Below, piece after piece: positions 7,948-15,641 of a DNA stretch of 21,836 bases. The notes under the pieces were generated by a model that ran no database searches, was not told where the DNA came from, and saw nothing but the letters and a program-made list of their open reading frames with translations. A program made the translations under genes and the position numbers. The number at the start of each line of letters is the position of its first letter. Position 1 is the stretch's first letter. The DNA is taken from NCBI GenBank assembly GCA_964421495.1, contig CAYQXO010000035.1:1-21836 (forward strand), in the 5' to 3' direction. Origin of the DNA: CAJXOW01 sp964421495 (GTDB lineage Bacteria; Bacteroidota; Rhodothermia; Balneolales; Balneolaceae).

Positions 7948-8272
7948 CATTCCACTCCAGCATTGATTTTGCTTCCTGCAGTTCACGTAAGGTGCGACTT
8001 TCTCCCTGTTCCCGTGCTATGGCGATACCTTCTTCATACATTTGTTCGGCTCGCTTCGGTTCTCCCTCTCGCTCATATAATTTGCCCAGGTGATAGTAGA
8101 CACCGAGATAATTCGGGTCTTGTGACCGAATGGATTCAAACAATTTGCGCGCTTTCGTCGAATCTTCCTGTTTCAACAACTCAAGCGCCAGTGCAAACTT
8201 GGTGAAGGAATCCCCCGGATTCTTTTTAAGATACTGGGTCAGTGTGACTATTTTTTGTTTCTGAGAACTCAT
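7940..8272 (-). CDS. Small tetratricopeptide-repeat protein
   Basis: The 110-residue soluble protein has no signal peptide. It carries about two to three TPR-like helical hairpins. The clearest spans about 53-88 (YLGVYYHLGKLYEREGEPKR and the following AEQMYEEGI), preceded by a weaker one around 20-50 with the KARKLFESI helix. Such proteins act as adaptors, and the partner is not evident. It sits between aroC (66 nt upstream) and the LysM/RlpA-like gene, which it overlaps by 8 nt. That overlap suggests co-expression and perhaps a shared envelope role. Small TPR proteins of this type are common in Bacteroidota, but I do not recognise a named family. Confidence 0.82.
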   Translation of the reverse strand: MSSQKQKIVTLTQYLKKNPGDSFTKFALALELLKQEDSTKARKLFESIRSQDPNYLGVYYHLGKLYEREGEPKRAEQMYEEGIAIAREQGESRTLRELQEAKSMLEWNDE

Positions 8273-8338
8273 ATCACCGTTTTAGTTGCGGGCAAAACCA
8301 TGGGACTATAGTAAGAACCCATAACGTTGTTAATTATT

Positions 8339-9523
8339 TCAACCGTCGTTTCCATAGAAATGCTTTTCTATTTCCATAATCGAGTCACCGCCGTATTTTT
8401 CGAGAAAGGCATTGGCCAGGACGGGAGCGATAACATTTTCGATGACCACCACCGCCCGCGGCAGAGCACACACGTCGGATCGCTCATAACGGGTGTCCTG
8501 CTCCTTCTTGGTATTCATATCCACCGTTTTCAAGGGTTTGATCATGGTGGGTATCGGTTTCATAACGCCCCGGATAATCAGCGGCATCCCGGTAGTCATG
8601 CCGCCTTCCAGTCCACCGAGTCGATTCGTGCGCCGCCTGAACTCCCCTTCTTCATAAGTGATTTCGTCGTGCACTTCGTGTCCCATACTGCGTCCGGCTT
8701 CAAACCCGAGCCCGATTTCCACGCCTTTCATCGCCTGGGTTCCGATAATCGTTTGTGCAATTTGACCTCCCAGCTTCCGATCCCAGTGAACATAGCTTCC
8801 CAGACCGGCAGGCAGTCCCGTTACCACGATTTCATAAATTCCGCCGAGGGAGGTCCCCTCTTTGCGTTTTTTCTTGATCAGATCCACCATCTGCCGGGAG
8901 CGTTCCTCATCCAGGCAGCGGACTTCCGAGTCGTCCGCCTTTTTAAAAATATTTTCGGCCCCCTGTTTCATCAGGGGATCGGCCATGGAGCGGACTTCTT
9001 CCCACCCGTCAAAGCCGACGCTTCCCAGTTGGATGACATGTCCGCCGATCTCAATACCAAAATGTTTCAGGAAAAGCCGTGAAATCGAACATAGGCCAAC
9101 GCGCATGGCGGTTTCCCGGGCGCTGGACCGTTCAATGGCCGGACGGATATCGCCGAATTGGTACTTTTGATTGCCGACGAGGTCGGCATGACCCGGACGG
9201 GGTACGGTTACGGGATCGACATCTTCACCGTCTCCCTCCTTGGCCATGACTTTCGGCCAGTTGTCCTTGTCCTTTTTAAAGGCCCGGTTGGGCATGATCA
9301 GGGCGATGGGACTGCCCATCGTTTTTCCGAAACGGACGCCGGACTGTATTTCGGCCCGGTCTTTTTCGAAGGCCATGCGACCGCCGCGCCCGTATCCCTT
9401 CTGGCGACGTGCCAGATGAAGGGCGATGTCATCTTCTGATAACGGAAGTCCCGCGGGAATACCCTCGATGATTCCGGTCAAACCAGGTCCGTGCGATTCA
9501 CCTGCTGTGAAATAACGTATCAT
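8339..9523 (-). CDS. aroC: Chorismate synthase
   Basis: AroC converts 5-enolpyruvylshikimate 3-phosphate to chorismate using reduced FMN, the last shikimate step. The 394-residue product shows GESHGPGL near the N-terminus, RPGHADL, the RSSARETA signature, GRSMGHE, and NRLGGLEGGMTTG followed by KPIPT. Length and motif order are typical of the long-form bacterial enzyme. The start is ATG 9523 (MIRYFTAGESHG). An in-frame extension to 9625 exists but is not plausible for the family. No other aromatic-pathway gene is adjacent. The gene is embedded in the porQ-to-CPBP run, 40 nt after the small membrane ORF. Confidence 0.97.
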   Translation of the reverse strand: MIRYFTAGESHGPGLTGIIEGIPAGLPLSEDDIALHLARRQKGYGRGGRMAFEKDRAEIQSGVRFGKTMGSPIALIMPNRAFKKDKDNWPKVMAKEGDGEDVDPVTVPRPGHADLVGNQKYQFGDIRPAIERSSARETAMRVGLCSISRLFLKHFGIEIGGHVIQLGSVGFDGWEEVRSMADPLMKQGAENIFKKADDSEVRCLDEERSRQMVDLIKKKRKEGTSLGGIYEIVVTGLPAGLGSYVHWDRKLGGQIAQTIIGTQAMKGVEIGLGFEAGRSMGHEVHDEITYEEGEFRRRTNRLGGLEGGMTTGMPLIIRGVMKPIPTMIKPLKTVDMNTKKEQDTRYERSDVCALPRAVVVIENVIAPVLANAFLEKYGGDSIMEIEKHFYGNDG

Positions 9524-9563
9524 GATAATAGAATTAAACTTGCGTTTTGAATAAATTAGAGTC

Positions 9564-9755
9564 TTAACCTGTCTTTTTGATAAAATCGTGCTCCGACCCC
9601 CGTTCAGACAGTGATCGATGGTCATCGCATCCCTCTTTGCGCAACTGCTTTATACGGTCGATATTTCTCAGCACGATGAATAACATAAACGACAGAGCCA
9701 GGTAAACCCTGCGCGCAATAATGTTGTTTACAATGTCATTAAAGAAACGAAACAC
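9564..9755 (-). CDS. Small putative membrane protein, unknown function
   Basis: The 63-residue ORF has a GTG start, and AGG lies 5 nt before it. Residues about 15-30 (ARRVYLALSFMLFIVL) form one plausible membrane helix, followed by a charged, Lys/Arg/Glu/Asp-rich tail. It begins 13 nt after the porQ-like stop and ends 40 nt before aroC in the same direction, so it fills an otherwise empty gap in a tightly packed run. That position and the coherent helix-plus-tail design are the reasons to keep it. Its short length, GTG start and lack of a recognised family are the reasons for caution. I do not recognise it. Confidence 0.5.
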   Translation of the reverse strand: MFRFFNDIVNNIIARRVYLALSFMLFIVLRNIDRIKQLRKEGCDDHRSLSERGSEHDFIKKTG

Positions 9756-9768
9756 GGTTACCTGAGGT

Positions 9769-10767
9769 TTAGAGGGACGTTTGAATACTCAATTGAGTCA
9801 AAGCTCCGATTTTACTGTATGAATTGCGGCTGAAGTCAAACTGGATATTCCGTATGGTGAAGCCCATCCCGTAACTGAAACCGGCCAAATCCAGGCGGTC
9901 ATTGGTTTTGAGCTGCTCATGCTTGTAGTAATTGTATCCCACTCTTAAAAAGACGTTACTGCTGATGATAAATTCCCCGCCTACCACCACGTGCCGCATA
10001 ACATCTTTCAGAAAATCGGGTTGCTGTGACTCTGTAGCTATGCGCCGGGGCCAATGGTTTAATTTGGTACCCATGACCGATATGCGTAAGGGGGAGTGTG
10101 CCAATCGTTTGGTGACGGCAATGGCCATATTCAGGGGCAGTTTTTCACGTCGATTGGCAAAGGCGCTGGTCTGATAGCCGGCATTGTTCAAACTGGCGCC
10201 GACGGTGAGGGATTGATCGGGTCTTTTATAGATGGCGCCGAGGTTGAATCCGATTCCGGTGGATTGATACATGTCCATGCCGGAGTAGATAAAGTCCACG
10301 CTGCCGCCGTATTGAAAATGCGAAGAGAGGGTTCGGCCAAAACCCAGGCTTACGGATAGATCATTGGCACGAAAAGTACCCAGAGCGTTGCCCCTTTCAT
10401 CTTTTTTGACTATTTCTCCGTAATTTACATAGCGAATCCCCATGCCTGCGGTGCCGTATGATTCGATCTGGTATGCACCGCTGATGAATCCAACACCGAC
10501 ATCGTGTAAATGGTTCATGTAAGAAAGGGCTACCTCCCGATGCTGATCGGAATCGAGATAGGCGGGATTTTGCTGAAATAGTGAGACGCCGCCATCACTA
10601 AGTGAAATATGGGAGCCCCCGAGCGCGGCGGCGCGTGCTGATGTCGGTAGATTCAGAAAACGGAATACGGTATTGTCAAGATTTTGCGCCCGGCTCGACT
10701 GGTGGAGCCCGCCGCATATCAATAGTAATATGACACAAACCAGAAGAAAACGAGAAGATCGGGGCAC
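9769..10767 (-). CDS. porQ: PorQ-like type IX secretion system / PorV-type outer-membrane beta-barrel protein
   Basis: This predicted outer-membrane barrel has a signal peptide (FLLVCVILLLICGGL, cut near SSRAQ) and the N-terminal signature FRFLNLPTSARAAALGG followed by FQQNPAYL, characteristic of PorQ. Alternating amphipathic strands follow to the C-terminus. PorQ is a component of the type IX secretion system (T9SS) in Bacteroidota. The start is taken as GTG 10767 (332 residues), since it puts the signal peptide at the N-terminus. An in-frame ATG at 10836 would add 23 residues before the signal peptide and lies only about 9 nt after a TATAAT box. No other T9SS gene is in the window. The gene heads a minus-strand run and diverges from mlaE. 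Confidence 0.82.
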   Translation of the reverse strand: MPRSSRFLLVCVILLLICGGLHQSSRAQNLDNTVFRFLNLPTSARAAALGGSHISLSDGGVSLFQQNPAYLDSDQHREVALSYMNHLHDVGVGFISGAYQIESYGTAGMGIRYVNYGEIVKKDERGNALGTFRANDLSVSLGFGRTLSSHFQYGGSVDFIYSGMDMYQSTGIGFNLGAIYKRPDQSLTVGASLNNAGYQTSAFANRREKLPLNMAIAVTKRLAHSPLRISVMGTKLNHWPRRIATESQQPDFLKDVMRHVVVGGEFIISSNVFLRVGYNYYKHEQLKTNDRLDLAGFSYGMGFTIRNIQFDFSRNSYSKIGALTQLSIQTSL

Positions 10768-10967
10768 AGAAGAAGTATTATCAGTTAAAAAATATCCACA
10801 GGCACCAATGTAAAGCAAATATCTCTGTGGGTGCATTTTTGCCTATTATAATATAGGTTAAAATCAGGGGCCACGAAATCCATTCTACTTCTTATATTAA
10901 CGGATCAGAAAGAGTTTATTTCATTCATTTGCTGAAATCGTGATTAATCAAGTCGTTACAGGTTAAC
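10768..10967. promoter_or_regulatory. Divergent promoter region between porQ-like gene and mlaE
   Basis: This 200-nt spacer must serve two divergent operons. On the minus strand a TATATTATAAT stretch (10845-10855) offers candidate -10 boxes; the matching -35 is weak (TTTCGT at 10873-10878 for TATATT). If TATAAT is used, transcription would start near the upstream ATG 10836, favouring the downstream GTG as the porQ start. CCACAG (10796-10801) and CTGTGG (10825-10830) form an inverted repeat, with a competing GCACC/GGTGC pair beside it. On the plus strand AGG lies 5 nt before the mlaE ATG. No plus-strand promoter is convincing. Confidence 0.4.
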
Positions 10968-11705
10968 ATGGGACCATTAAAACAATTCGGGCAGTATTGC
11001 GACTTACTCTATAAAGGGATGCGTTCGGCTACGGAGGTTCGTATGTACCGGGCAAATCTGACGAATGAGCTGGTGAAGATCGGCTTTGAATCGTTACCCA
11101 TTATTATTCTTACGGGCATTTTCAGCGGCGCGGTTATGACTATACAGACTTCCTATCAGCTGCAGTCGGCCCTGATCCCCAAATCCACGATCGGCTCCAT
11201 TGTTTCAAAGTCAATGCTTATTGAGCTGGCTGCCGTAGTAAGCAGCCTGGTGTTGGCGGGGAAAGTGGGTGCGCGCATGTCAACCGAACTCGGTACGATG
11301 CGGGTAAGCGAGCAGATTGACGCATTGGAATCGATGGGTTTTAATTCCGTTTCATTTTTGGTCATACCGCGCATCATCGGGGGAATCGTAATGTTCCCCA
11401 TCTTATACCTGGTAGCCGGTGTTTTTGGCATTGGCGGGGGATTGGTGGCGGGTGAGATAACCGGGGCGTTGTCGGTATCCGAATTTATGGAGGGAGCCCG
11501 AACCTTTTTTCATCCCTCGGATGTCTTATTTGGACTTATAAAAGCCACTGTTTTTGGATATATTGTCACTTCTATAGCATGTTATAAAGGGTACTATGCG
11601 ACGGGTGGTGCCGAAGGCGTAGGTACGAGTACCACGCGGGCCACCGTACTGGGTTGTATTTACGTGTTGCTGGCCGATTTGGTGCTGGCATCTATTCTAC
11701 TTTAG
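10968..11705 (+). CDS. mlaE: MlaE-family ABC transporter permease, MCE lipid transport system
   Basis: MlaE (YrbE) forms the membrane channel of the ABC complex that moves phospholipid between the inner membrane and the MCE protein. The 245-residue protein has the family length and several hydrophobic segments. The hallmark is GKVGARMSTELGTMRV followed by SEQIDALE (about residues 98-121), and the C-terminal segment around GYYATGGAEGVG is also typical. It is the first gene of mlaE-mlaF-mlaD, and only 13 nt separate it from mlaF. The small partners MlaB and MlaC and the lipoprotein MlaA are not in the window, as is often the case outside Proteobacteria. Transport direction cannot be told from sequence. 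Confidence 0.93.
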   Translation: MGPLKQFGQYCDLLYKGMRSATEVRMYRANLTNELVKIGFESLPIIILTGIFSGAVMTIQTSYQLQSALIPKSTIGSIVSKSMLIELAAVVSSLVLAGKVGARMSTELGTMRVSEQIDALESMGFNSVSFLVIPRIIGGIVMFPILYLVAGVFGIGGGLVAGEITGALSVSEFMEGARTFFHPSDVLFGLIKATVFGYIVTSIACYKGYYATGGAEGVGTSTTRATVLGCIYVLLADLVLASILL

Positions 11706-11718
11706 ATCAGAAAGTGAA

Positions 11719-12477
11719 ATGATTAAAATTAGAAATCTACAAAAAAGTTTTGCCGAGGAGTTGGTGTGGAGTGACGTCAGCTTTGATATCCATGACGGAG
11801 AAACCATCGCTATAATCGGTCGCTCCGGCTGCGGGAAATCTGTACTGATCAAACATTTTATCGCTTTGATGTATCCGGATCACGGAGAGGTATTTATTGA
11901 CGATCAGGACGTATTCAATCTTCCGTACACCGAACTCAGAAAAATTCGGCAGCGGTTCGGCGTACTCTTCCAGGGATCGGCGTTGTTCGACTCGGTGAGT
12001 ACTTTTGAGAATGTAGCATTTCCACTTCGGTTTTTCACCAATCAATCGGAGGAGGAGATACGGGAGAACGTATATAATGCACTTGAGATGGTTAACCTGG
12101 AGGGAGTGGGAGATAAGTCAACCGCTGAACTGTCGGGCGGCATGCGCAAGCGTGTGGGCGTCGCCCGGGCGGTGGTGCACGAGCCCGATTATATCATGTA
12201 TGATGAGCCGACCTCGGGACTGGATCCGCAGACGTCAGAGGAGATCAACGAATTGATAATGAATATGGCCGAAAATCTGGATATCACCTCTATCGTAGTG
12301 ACCCATGATATGCATAGCGTCCTTAAAATTGCAGAACGCGTTGCTTTTCTTGACGGGGGAGAGCTTAGTTGGTTAGGTTCTATTGAAGAAATGCAGTCTA
12401 CGGATTATACGTCGTTGGTTAATTTTATAAAAGCCAGTGAATATCAAATTACTAAAAAATCAAAGGAGAGCGTTTAA
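11719..12477 (+). CDS. mlaF: MlaF-family ABC transporter ATP-binding protein
   Basis: This is the cytoplasmic ATPase that powers the MlaE permease. The 252 residues contain Walker A GRSGCGKS (34-41), a Q-loop region LFQGSALFDS typical of MlaF, the signature LSGGMRKRVGVARA, Walker B IMYDEPTSGLDP, and the H-loop THD. LSGGMRKR with arginine and lysine after the signature is characteristic of the lipid-transport subgroup. It follows mlaE by 13 nt and abuts mlaD directly, so the three proteins are almost certainly made in fixed proportion. Confidence 0.95.
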   Translation: MIKIRNLQKSFAEELVWSDVSFDIHDGETIAIIGRSGCGKSVLIKHFIALMYPDHGEVFIDDQDVFNLPYTELRKIRQRFGVLFQGSALFDSVSTFENVAFPLRFFTNQSEEEIRENVYNALEMVNLEGVGDKSTAELSGGMRKRVGVARAVVHEPDYIMYDEPTSGLDPQTSEEINELIMNMAENLDITSIVVTHDMHSVLKIAERVAFLDGGELSWLGSIEEMQSTDYTSLVNFIKASEYQITKKSKESV

Positions 12478-13410
12478 TTGGCACGTTTAAGCAATGAGTT
12501 AAAAATCGGATTAACAGTCATCGGAGCAATCCTGCTTGCGTTTATAGGATTCAGATATATGCAGGATATCCCCCTGTTTCGACAGGGAAATCGCATACAT
12601 GCAACCTTTCACCGGGTTGACGGACTCAATCCCGGGAGCTATGTGTACGTAAACGGGGTCAAAGTGGGATCGGTCAAAGAAGTGTATCTGACCGAGGATG
12701 ACAGCGTACGCATTGGGATGAATATTAATCAAAGAAAAAACGTGCCCAAAGGTTCGGTGGCTATTTTGAAGCCGACGGATTTGTTGGGCTCCAAAGCAGT
12801 GGTCATACAGAAGGGAGATTCAAGGGAGTATGTTGAAAGCGGCGGTGAAATTGAGGGTAAATATGTCGAGGGAATGATGTCCACCTTCAAGGAAAAAGGA
12901 GAAAAACTGGGCGGAGATATATCGAACTCTTTTGATCATTTTAACCGGCTCCTGGAACGATTAAACAAAGTGGTGGATGACACCAATCGGTCAGAGCTGC
13001 AGGCCACCCTTAAAAATTTGAGAACATCCACGAAGCGGATCGCGCGAATATTTGAAAATAAAGAGCAGGAGATCGCCGGCAGTATAGATCACGCGCAAAA
13101 TTTTCTTCAAAAAATGGATACGCTGAGTACCGTCCGGGAAGAGGAAATCAAAGACACCATAAAGAACCTGGAAAAAGCCAGCGAGGAATTGAAATATCTT
13201 ACCAGTGATATGCGGGAAACGAATACCGAACTCAATACTTTGTTGAAAAAAATTAACCATGGAGAAGGCAGTATCGGACGAATGGTGAACGATCCGTCCC
13301 TGTATCAGAACCTGGATTCGCTGGCGATTAACCTGAAGAATCTGTCGCGTGATTTTAACGAAAAACCGGAGCGTTTTCTGCAGTATATGCGCATGGTGGA
13401 AATTTTCTGA
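12478..13410 (+). CDS. mlaD: MlaD-like MCE-domain protein, periplasmic lipid-binding subunit
   Basis: This membrane-anchored MCE protein passes lipid across the periplasm from MlaEF. The 310 residues comprise one N-terminal transmembrane helix (about 9-26), one MCE domain (about 38-115) with the PGSYVYVNGVKVGSVK segment and DLLGSKAV, and a long C-terminal helical, partly coiled-coil region (about 130-300). That tail is much longer than in E. coli MlaD and may form a tube or reach the outer membrane. The start is TTG 12478, directly after the mlaF stop TAA; GGAG at 12465-12468 is 9 nt upstream and supports this start, as does the conserved LSNELKIGLTV opening. Translation is likely coupled to mlaF. 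Confidence 0.92.
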   Translation: MARLSNELKIGLTVIGAILLAFIGFRYMQDIPLFRQGNRIHATFHRVDGLNPGSYVYVNGVKVGSVKEVYLTEDDSVRIGMNINQRKNVPKGSVAILKPTDLLGSKAVVIQKGDSREYVESGGEIEGKYVEGMMSTFKEKGEKLGGDISNSFDHFNRLLERLNKVVDDTNRSELQATLKNLRTSTKRIARIFENKEQEIAGSIDHAQNFLQKMDTLSTVREEEIKDTIKNLEKASEELKYLTSDMRETNTELNTLLKKINHGEGSIGRMVNDPSLYQNLDSLAINLKNLSRDFNEKPERFLQYMRMVEIF

Positions 13411-13486
13411 AACAGGCTATATAGCATGCGAAGAAAAGTGCGCAATTCTACCTGATTATCTGATTCCGTACCCGTATATTGCATAA

Positions 13487-13517
13487 TTGCTCTTACAGCC
13501 TGCTTCTTGTATATTTG
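13487..13517 (+). promoter_or_regulatory. Bacteroidota-type promoter candidate for ppiD
   Basis: TATATTTG (13510-13517) matches the Bacteroidota -7 motif TAnnTTTG. ATTG, with TTG at 13487-13489, lies 20 bp upstream at the spacing expected of the -33 element. The match falls in the 168-nt gap after mlaD and would give a leader of about 55 nt before the ATG at 13579. A short palindrome ATGAAA-CT-TTTCAT (13531-13544) lies between the two. No terminator is evident after mlaD, so read-through from mla is also possible. Confidence 0.4.
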
Positions 13518-13578
13518 TAGGCTTACGTACATGAAACTTTTCATATCAATTTTAACTTAGTTTACAGCTATTTTGGTA

Positions 13579-15351
13579 ATGGGTATAATGGAAAAAATGA
13601 GGGGAGCAACCACTTATATATTGTGGGTGCTTATCATCTCTTTTGGTTTTCTCTGGATGTTGGCAGATACGAAAGTTTTTGATTCCATGATGGGTCCACC
13701 CCGATCGGCCGGTGAGGTAAACGGGGAAGAGATTTCCCTGGAAGAATACAATCAACGTATCCGGTATTACACGCAGCAATACAACCGCGAGAATGACGGG
13801 CAAATGTCGGCCGAGCAACGGGCGAATTTTGAAGAGCAGGCCTGGAACGAGTTGGTGGCCACCAAGTTGATGACCCAGAAGATGGAACAGATGGGTATCC
13901 AGGTTACCGATGCGGAGTTGGTGCAGATGATTACCGGTGAAGATCCGGATCCCTTGATTAAACGTCAGTTTGAACGGGAAGACGGTACCATCGACCGGGC
14001 CGCTCTGCGCCAGGCCATCGAGTCGGAACGGCACACGCAGATGTGGATTATGATCGAGGAACGCCTGCGGCAGAAAAGGCGCCAGCAGAAGATGTCAACC
14101 TACATTCAGTCTGCACTCGACGTTGCCAACTACGAAATAGAGGAAGCCTATAACGAGCAGAATTCGTCTGCGGATATAACTTTTGTTCGTTTTCCCTATG
14201 CCGACATCCCTGAAGAGGAGGTATCCATCAGTGAAAATGATTTACGCAGATATTACCGGGGACACCAGGATAGGTATGAACGCAAAAAATCGTATAGTTT
14301 TGAGTATGTCAGTTTTGACAAAACCGCTACCAAGCAGGATACGATGCGAACAATCAAGGAACTGCGAGGGCTCCGGTCGGAATTTGCGCAAACAGAGGAA
14401 GATTCGGCTTTTCTGGCACGCTATCAGACGGATGCCGGTTATGAGTCCAATAGGGTGAAAAAGAGTGAGATCCGCGAGGAATTTCGTCCCGGTATCGATT
14501 TGGAGGCGGGAGAAGTCACCGATGTAATCAAGGCGGATAGCCGCTACCATATCCTTAAAAAGCTGGAAGAAGAAGGGAATGAAATCGAATTCATTCGATT
14601 GACTTACCAGGTTAGGGCTGACCCGATTGCAACGGTTGACAAGGCGAACGAAAGTGCAGATGACTTCAGTTATTATTCGGAGCAGAGCAGTTTTGCAGAT
14701 GAAGCTCAACGCAGGGACAAGGAGATCAAGGAGGCATCGGCTACCAAGGGTAATAACTTTATTCCGGGTATCGGCCAGAGCCAGCAGATTATGCAGTTCC
14801 TGGAGTCCGCCAGCCAGGGGGAACTGTCCCGGCCGATTGAGTTGGACGACCAGTTTGTCGTCATAAAGGTTAGGAACGTGACCCCGGCGGGCGTTCAACC
14901 GTTTGAGCAGGTCAAAAACCAGATTCGAACGCAGGTGCTGAATGAAAAGCGAAGGGCCCGGATGATGGAGCAAGCTACCGCATTGGTCGCCGATAAGAAT
15001 TCGCTTGAAGAGATTGCAAACGAAGCGAATCGCCCGGTGCAAACGGCCGAGGATATTACCCTGGCGTCTTCCACTATCCCGGGAGCGGGTCGAGAGCCCC
15101 AGGTCATCGGAGCGGTATTCGGACTCGATGAGGGACAAATATCGGAGCCGATAGAGGGTAATAATGCAGTGTTTGTAGTCCAACTCAATGCAAAAGATAT
15201 AGCAGATCCCGACCAGTTGAGCAGTTCTGAAAAACGAAAGCTGGCACAGAATATCCGGCAACAGAAAACCTCTATGTATATGGAGGTCTGGATGGATGAA
15301 TTGAAAGAAAAAGCCGAAATCGTTGACAATCGGGATCAGGTTTTCCGATAA
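13579..15351 (+). CDS. ppiD: PpiD/SurA-like periplasmic chaperone, peptidyl-prolyl isomerase family
   Basis: This inner-membrane-anchored periplasmic folding factor has 590 residues. Its one N-terminal helix (about 12-28) is followed by a SurA_N-type chaperone domain opening with EVNGEEISLEEYNQRI, two parvulin-like regions, and a C-terminal helical section. The first parvulin-like region, about 225-335, with EAGEVTDVIKADSRYHILK, looks degenerate. The second, about 375-440, with FIPGIGQSQQI and GELSRPIELDDQFVVIKV, is better kept. PpiD proteins sit at the SecYEG exit and help fold outer-membrane and secreted proteins, which fits the Mla, LptD and PorQ genes nearby. The start is ATG 13579 (MGIMEKMRG); an upstream TTG at 13573 and downstream ATGs are alternatives. 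A strong terminator follows. Confidence 0.88.
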   Translation: MGIMEKMRGATTYILWVLIISFGFLWMLADTKVFDSMMGPPRSAGEVNGEEISLEEYNQRIRYYTQQYNRENDGQMSAEQRANFEEQAWNELVATKLMTQKMEQMGIQVTDAELVQMITGEDPDPLIKRQFEREDGTIDRAALRQAIESERHTQMWIMIEERLRQKRRQQKMSTYIQSALDVANYEIEEAYNEQNSSADITFVRFPYADIPEEEVSISENDLRRYYRGHQDRYERKKSYSFEYVSFDKTATKQDTMRTIKELRGLRSEFAQTEEDSAFLARYQTDAGYESNRVKKSEIREEFRPGIDLEAGEVTDVIKADSRYHILKKLEEEGNEIEFIRLTYQVRADPIATVDKANESADDFSYYSEQSSFADEAQRRDKEIKEASATKGNNFIPGIGQSQQIMQFLESASQGELSRPIELDDQFVVIKVRNVTPAGVQPFEQVKNQIRTQVLNEKRRARMMEQATALVADKNSLEEIANEANRPVQTAEDITLASSTIPGAGREPQVIGAVFGLDEGQISEPIEGNNAVFVVQLNAKDIADPDQLSSSEKRKLAQNIRQQKTSMYMEVWMDELKEKAEIVDNRDQVFR

Positions 15352-15641
15352 GCACAACATCGGACGGTAGTTATCAGTTTTACAAGGTGGAAAGCATTGC
15401 TTTCCACCTTTTTTTTGTAAGACGGGAGACTGTGGTGGCCATACACCGTTTCAGCAAGTCGGTACAAAGCCGGATTTGTGCACCAGTAGACGGATTGAAG
15501 TGCTCGGTGGGTGGATTCGTTCTACAAAAGATAATGCAAGGAATAACCCAGTCCGGTTTTGACGTTCGGATGAGACCGGCACTTTCCCGGCGTGATGTGA
15601 ATTGGAAATGAAAGCATGCAGGATCCAAGTATTCAGGAGCA
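15352..15641. other. Intergenic region between ppiD and ribD
   Basis: The first part is the ppiD terminator. The remaining 225 nt hold no gene I would defend: several short frames are open on both strands but have no family resemblance, and some run across the terminator. Local self-complementarity exists, for example AGTCCGGT...ACCGGCACT (about 15550-15583) and CCGG...CCGG just after it. I compared the segment with the FMN riboswitch core, since ribD follows, and the conserved 5' segments are absent. Confidence 0.5.
15384..15416 (+). terminator. Strong intrinsic terminator after ppiD
   Basis: A perfect 12-bp stem, AAGGTGGAAAGC (15384-15395) with GCTTTCCACCTT (15399-15410), closes a 3-nt loop ATT. 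It is followed directly by a T-tract reaching 15416. It lies 33 nt after the ppiD stop and is oriented to end plus-strand transcription, separating ppiD from ribD. The opposite strand lacks a comparable T-tract, so it should act in one direction only. Confidence 0.93.

Noticed and set aside
12478..12480. mlaF-mlaD fusion or read-through, because mlaD starts on TTG right after the mlaF stop
   Set aside because: GGAG sits 9 nt before the TTG and the protein begins exactly where MCE proteins usually do, so a separate coupled gene is the simpler reading.
15387..15628. Open frames on both strands between ppiD and ribD (74 and 82 codons)
   Set aside because: Both run across the perfect terminator hairpin, lack ribosome-binding sites and resemble no known protein.
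15421..15641. FMN riboswitch upstream of ribD
   Set aside because: Fragments such as CAGTAGACGGATTGAAG and CGGATGAGA faintly recall the 3' end of the FMN element, but the conserved 5' segments and their pairing are absent.
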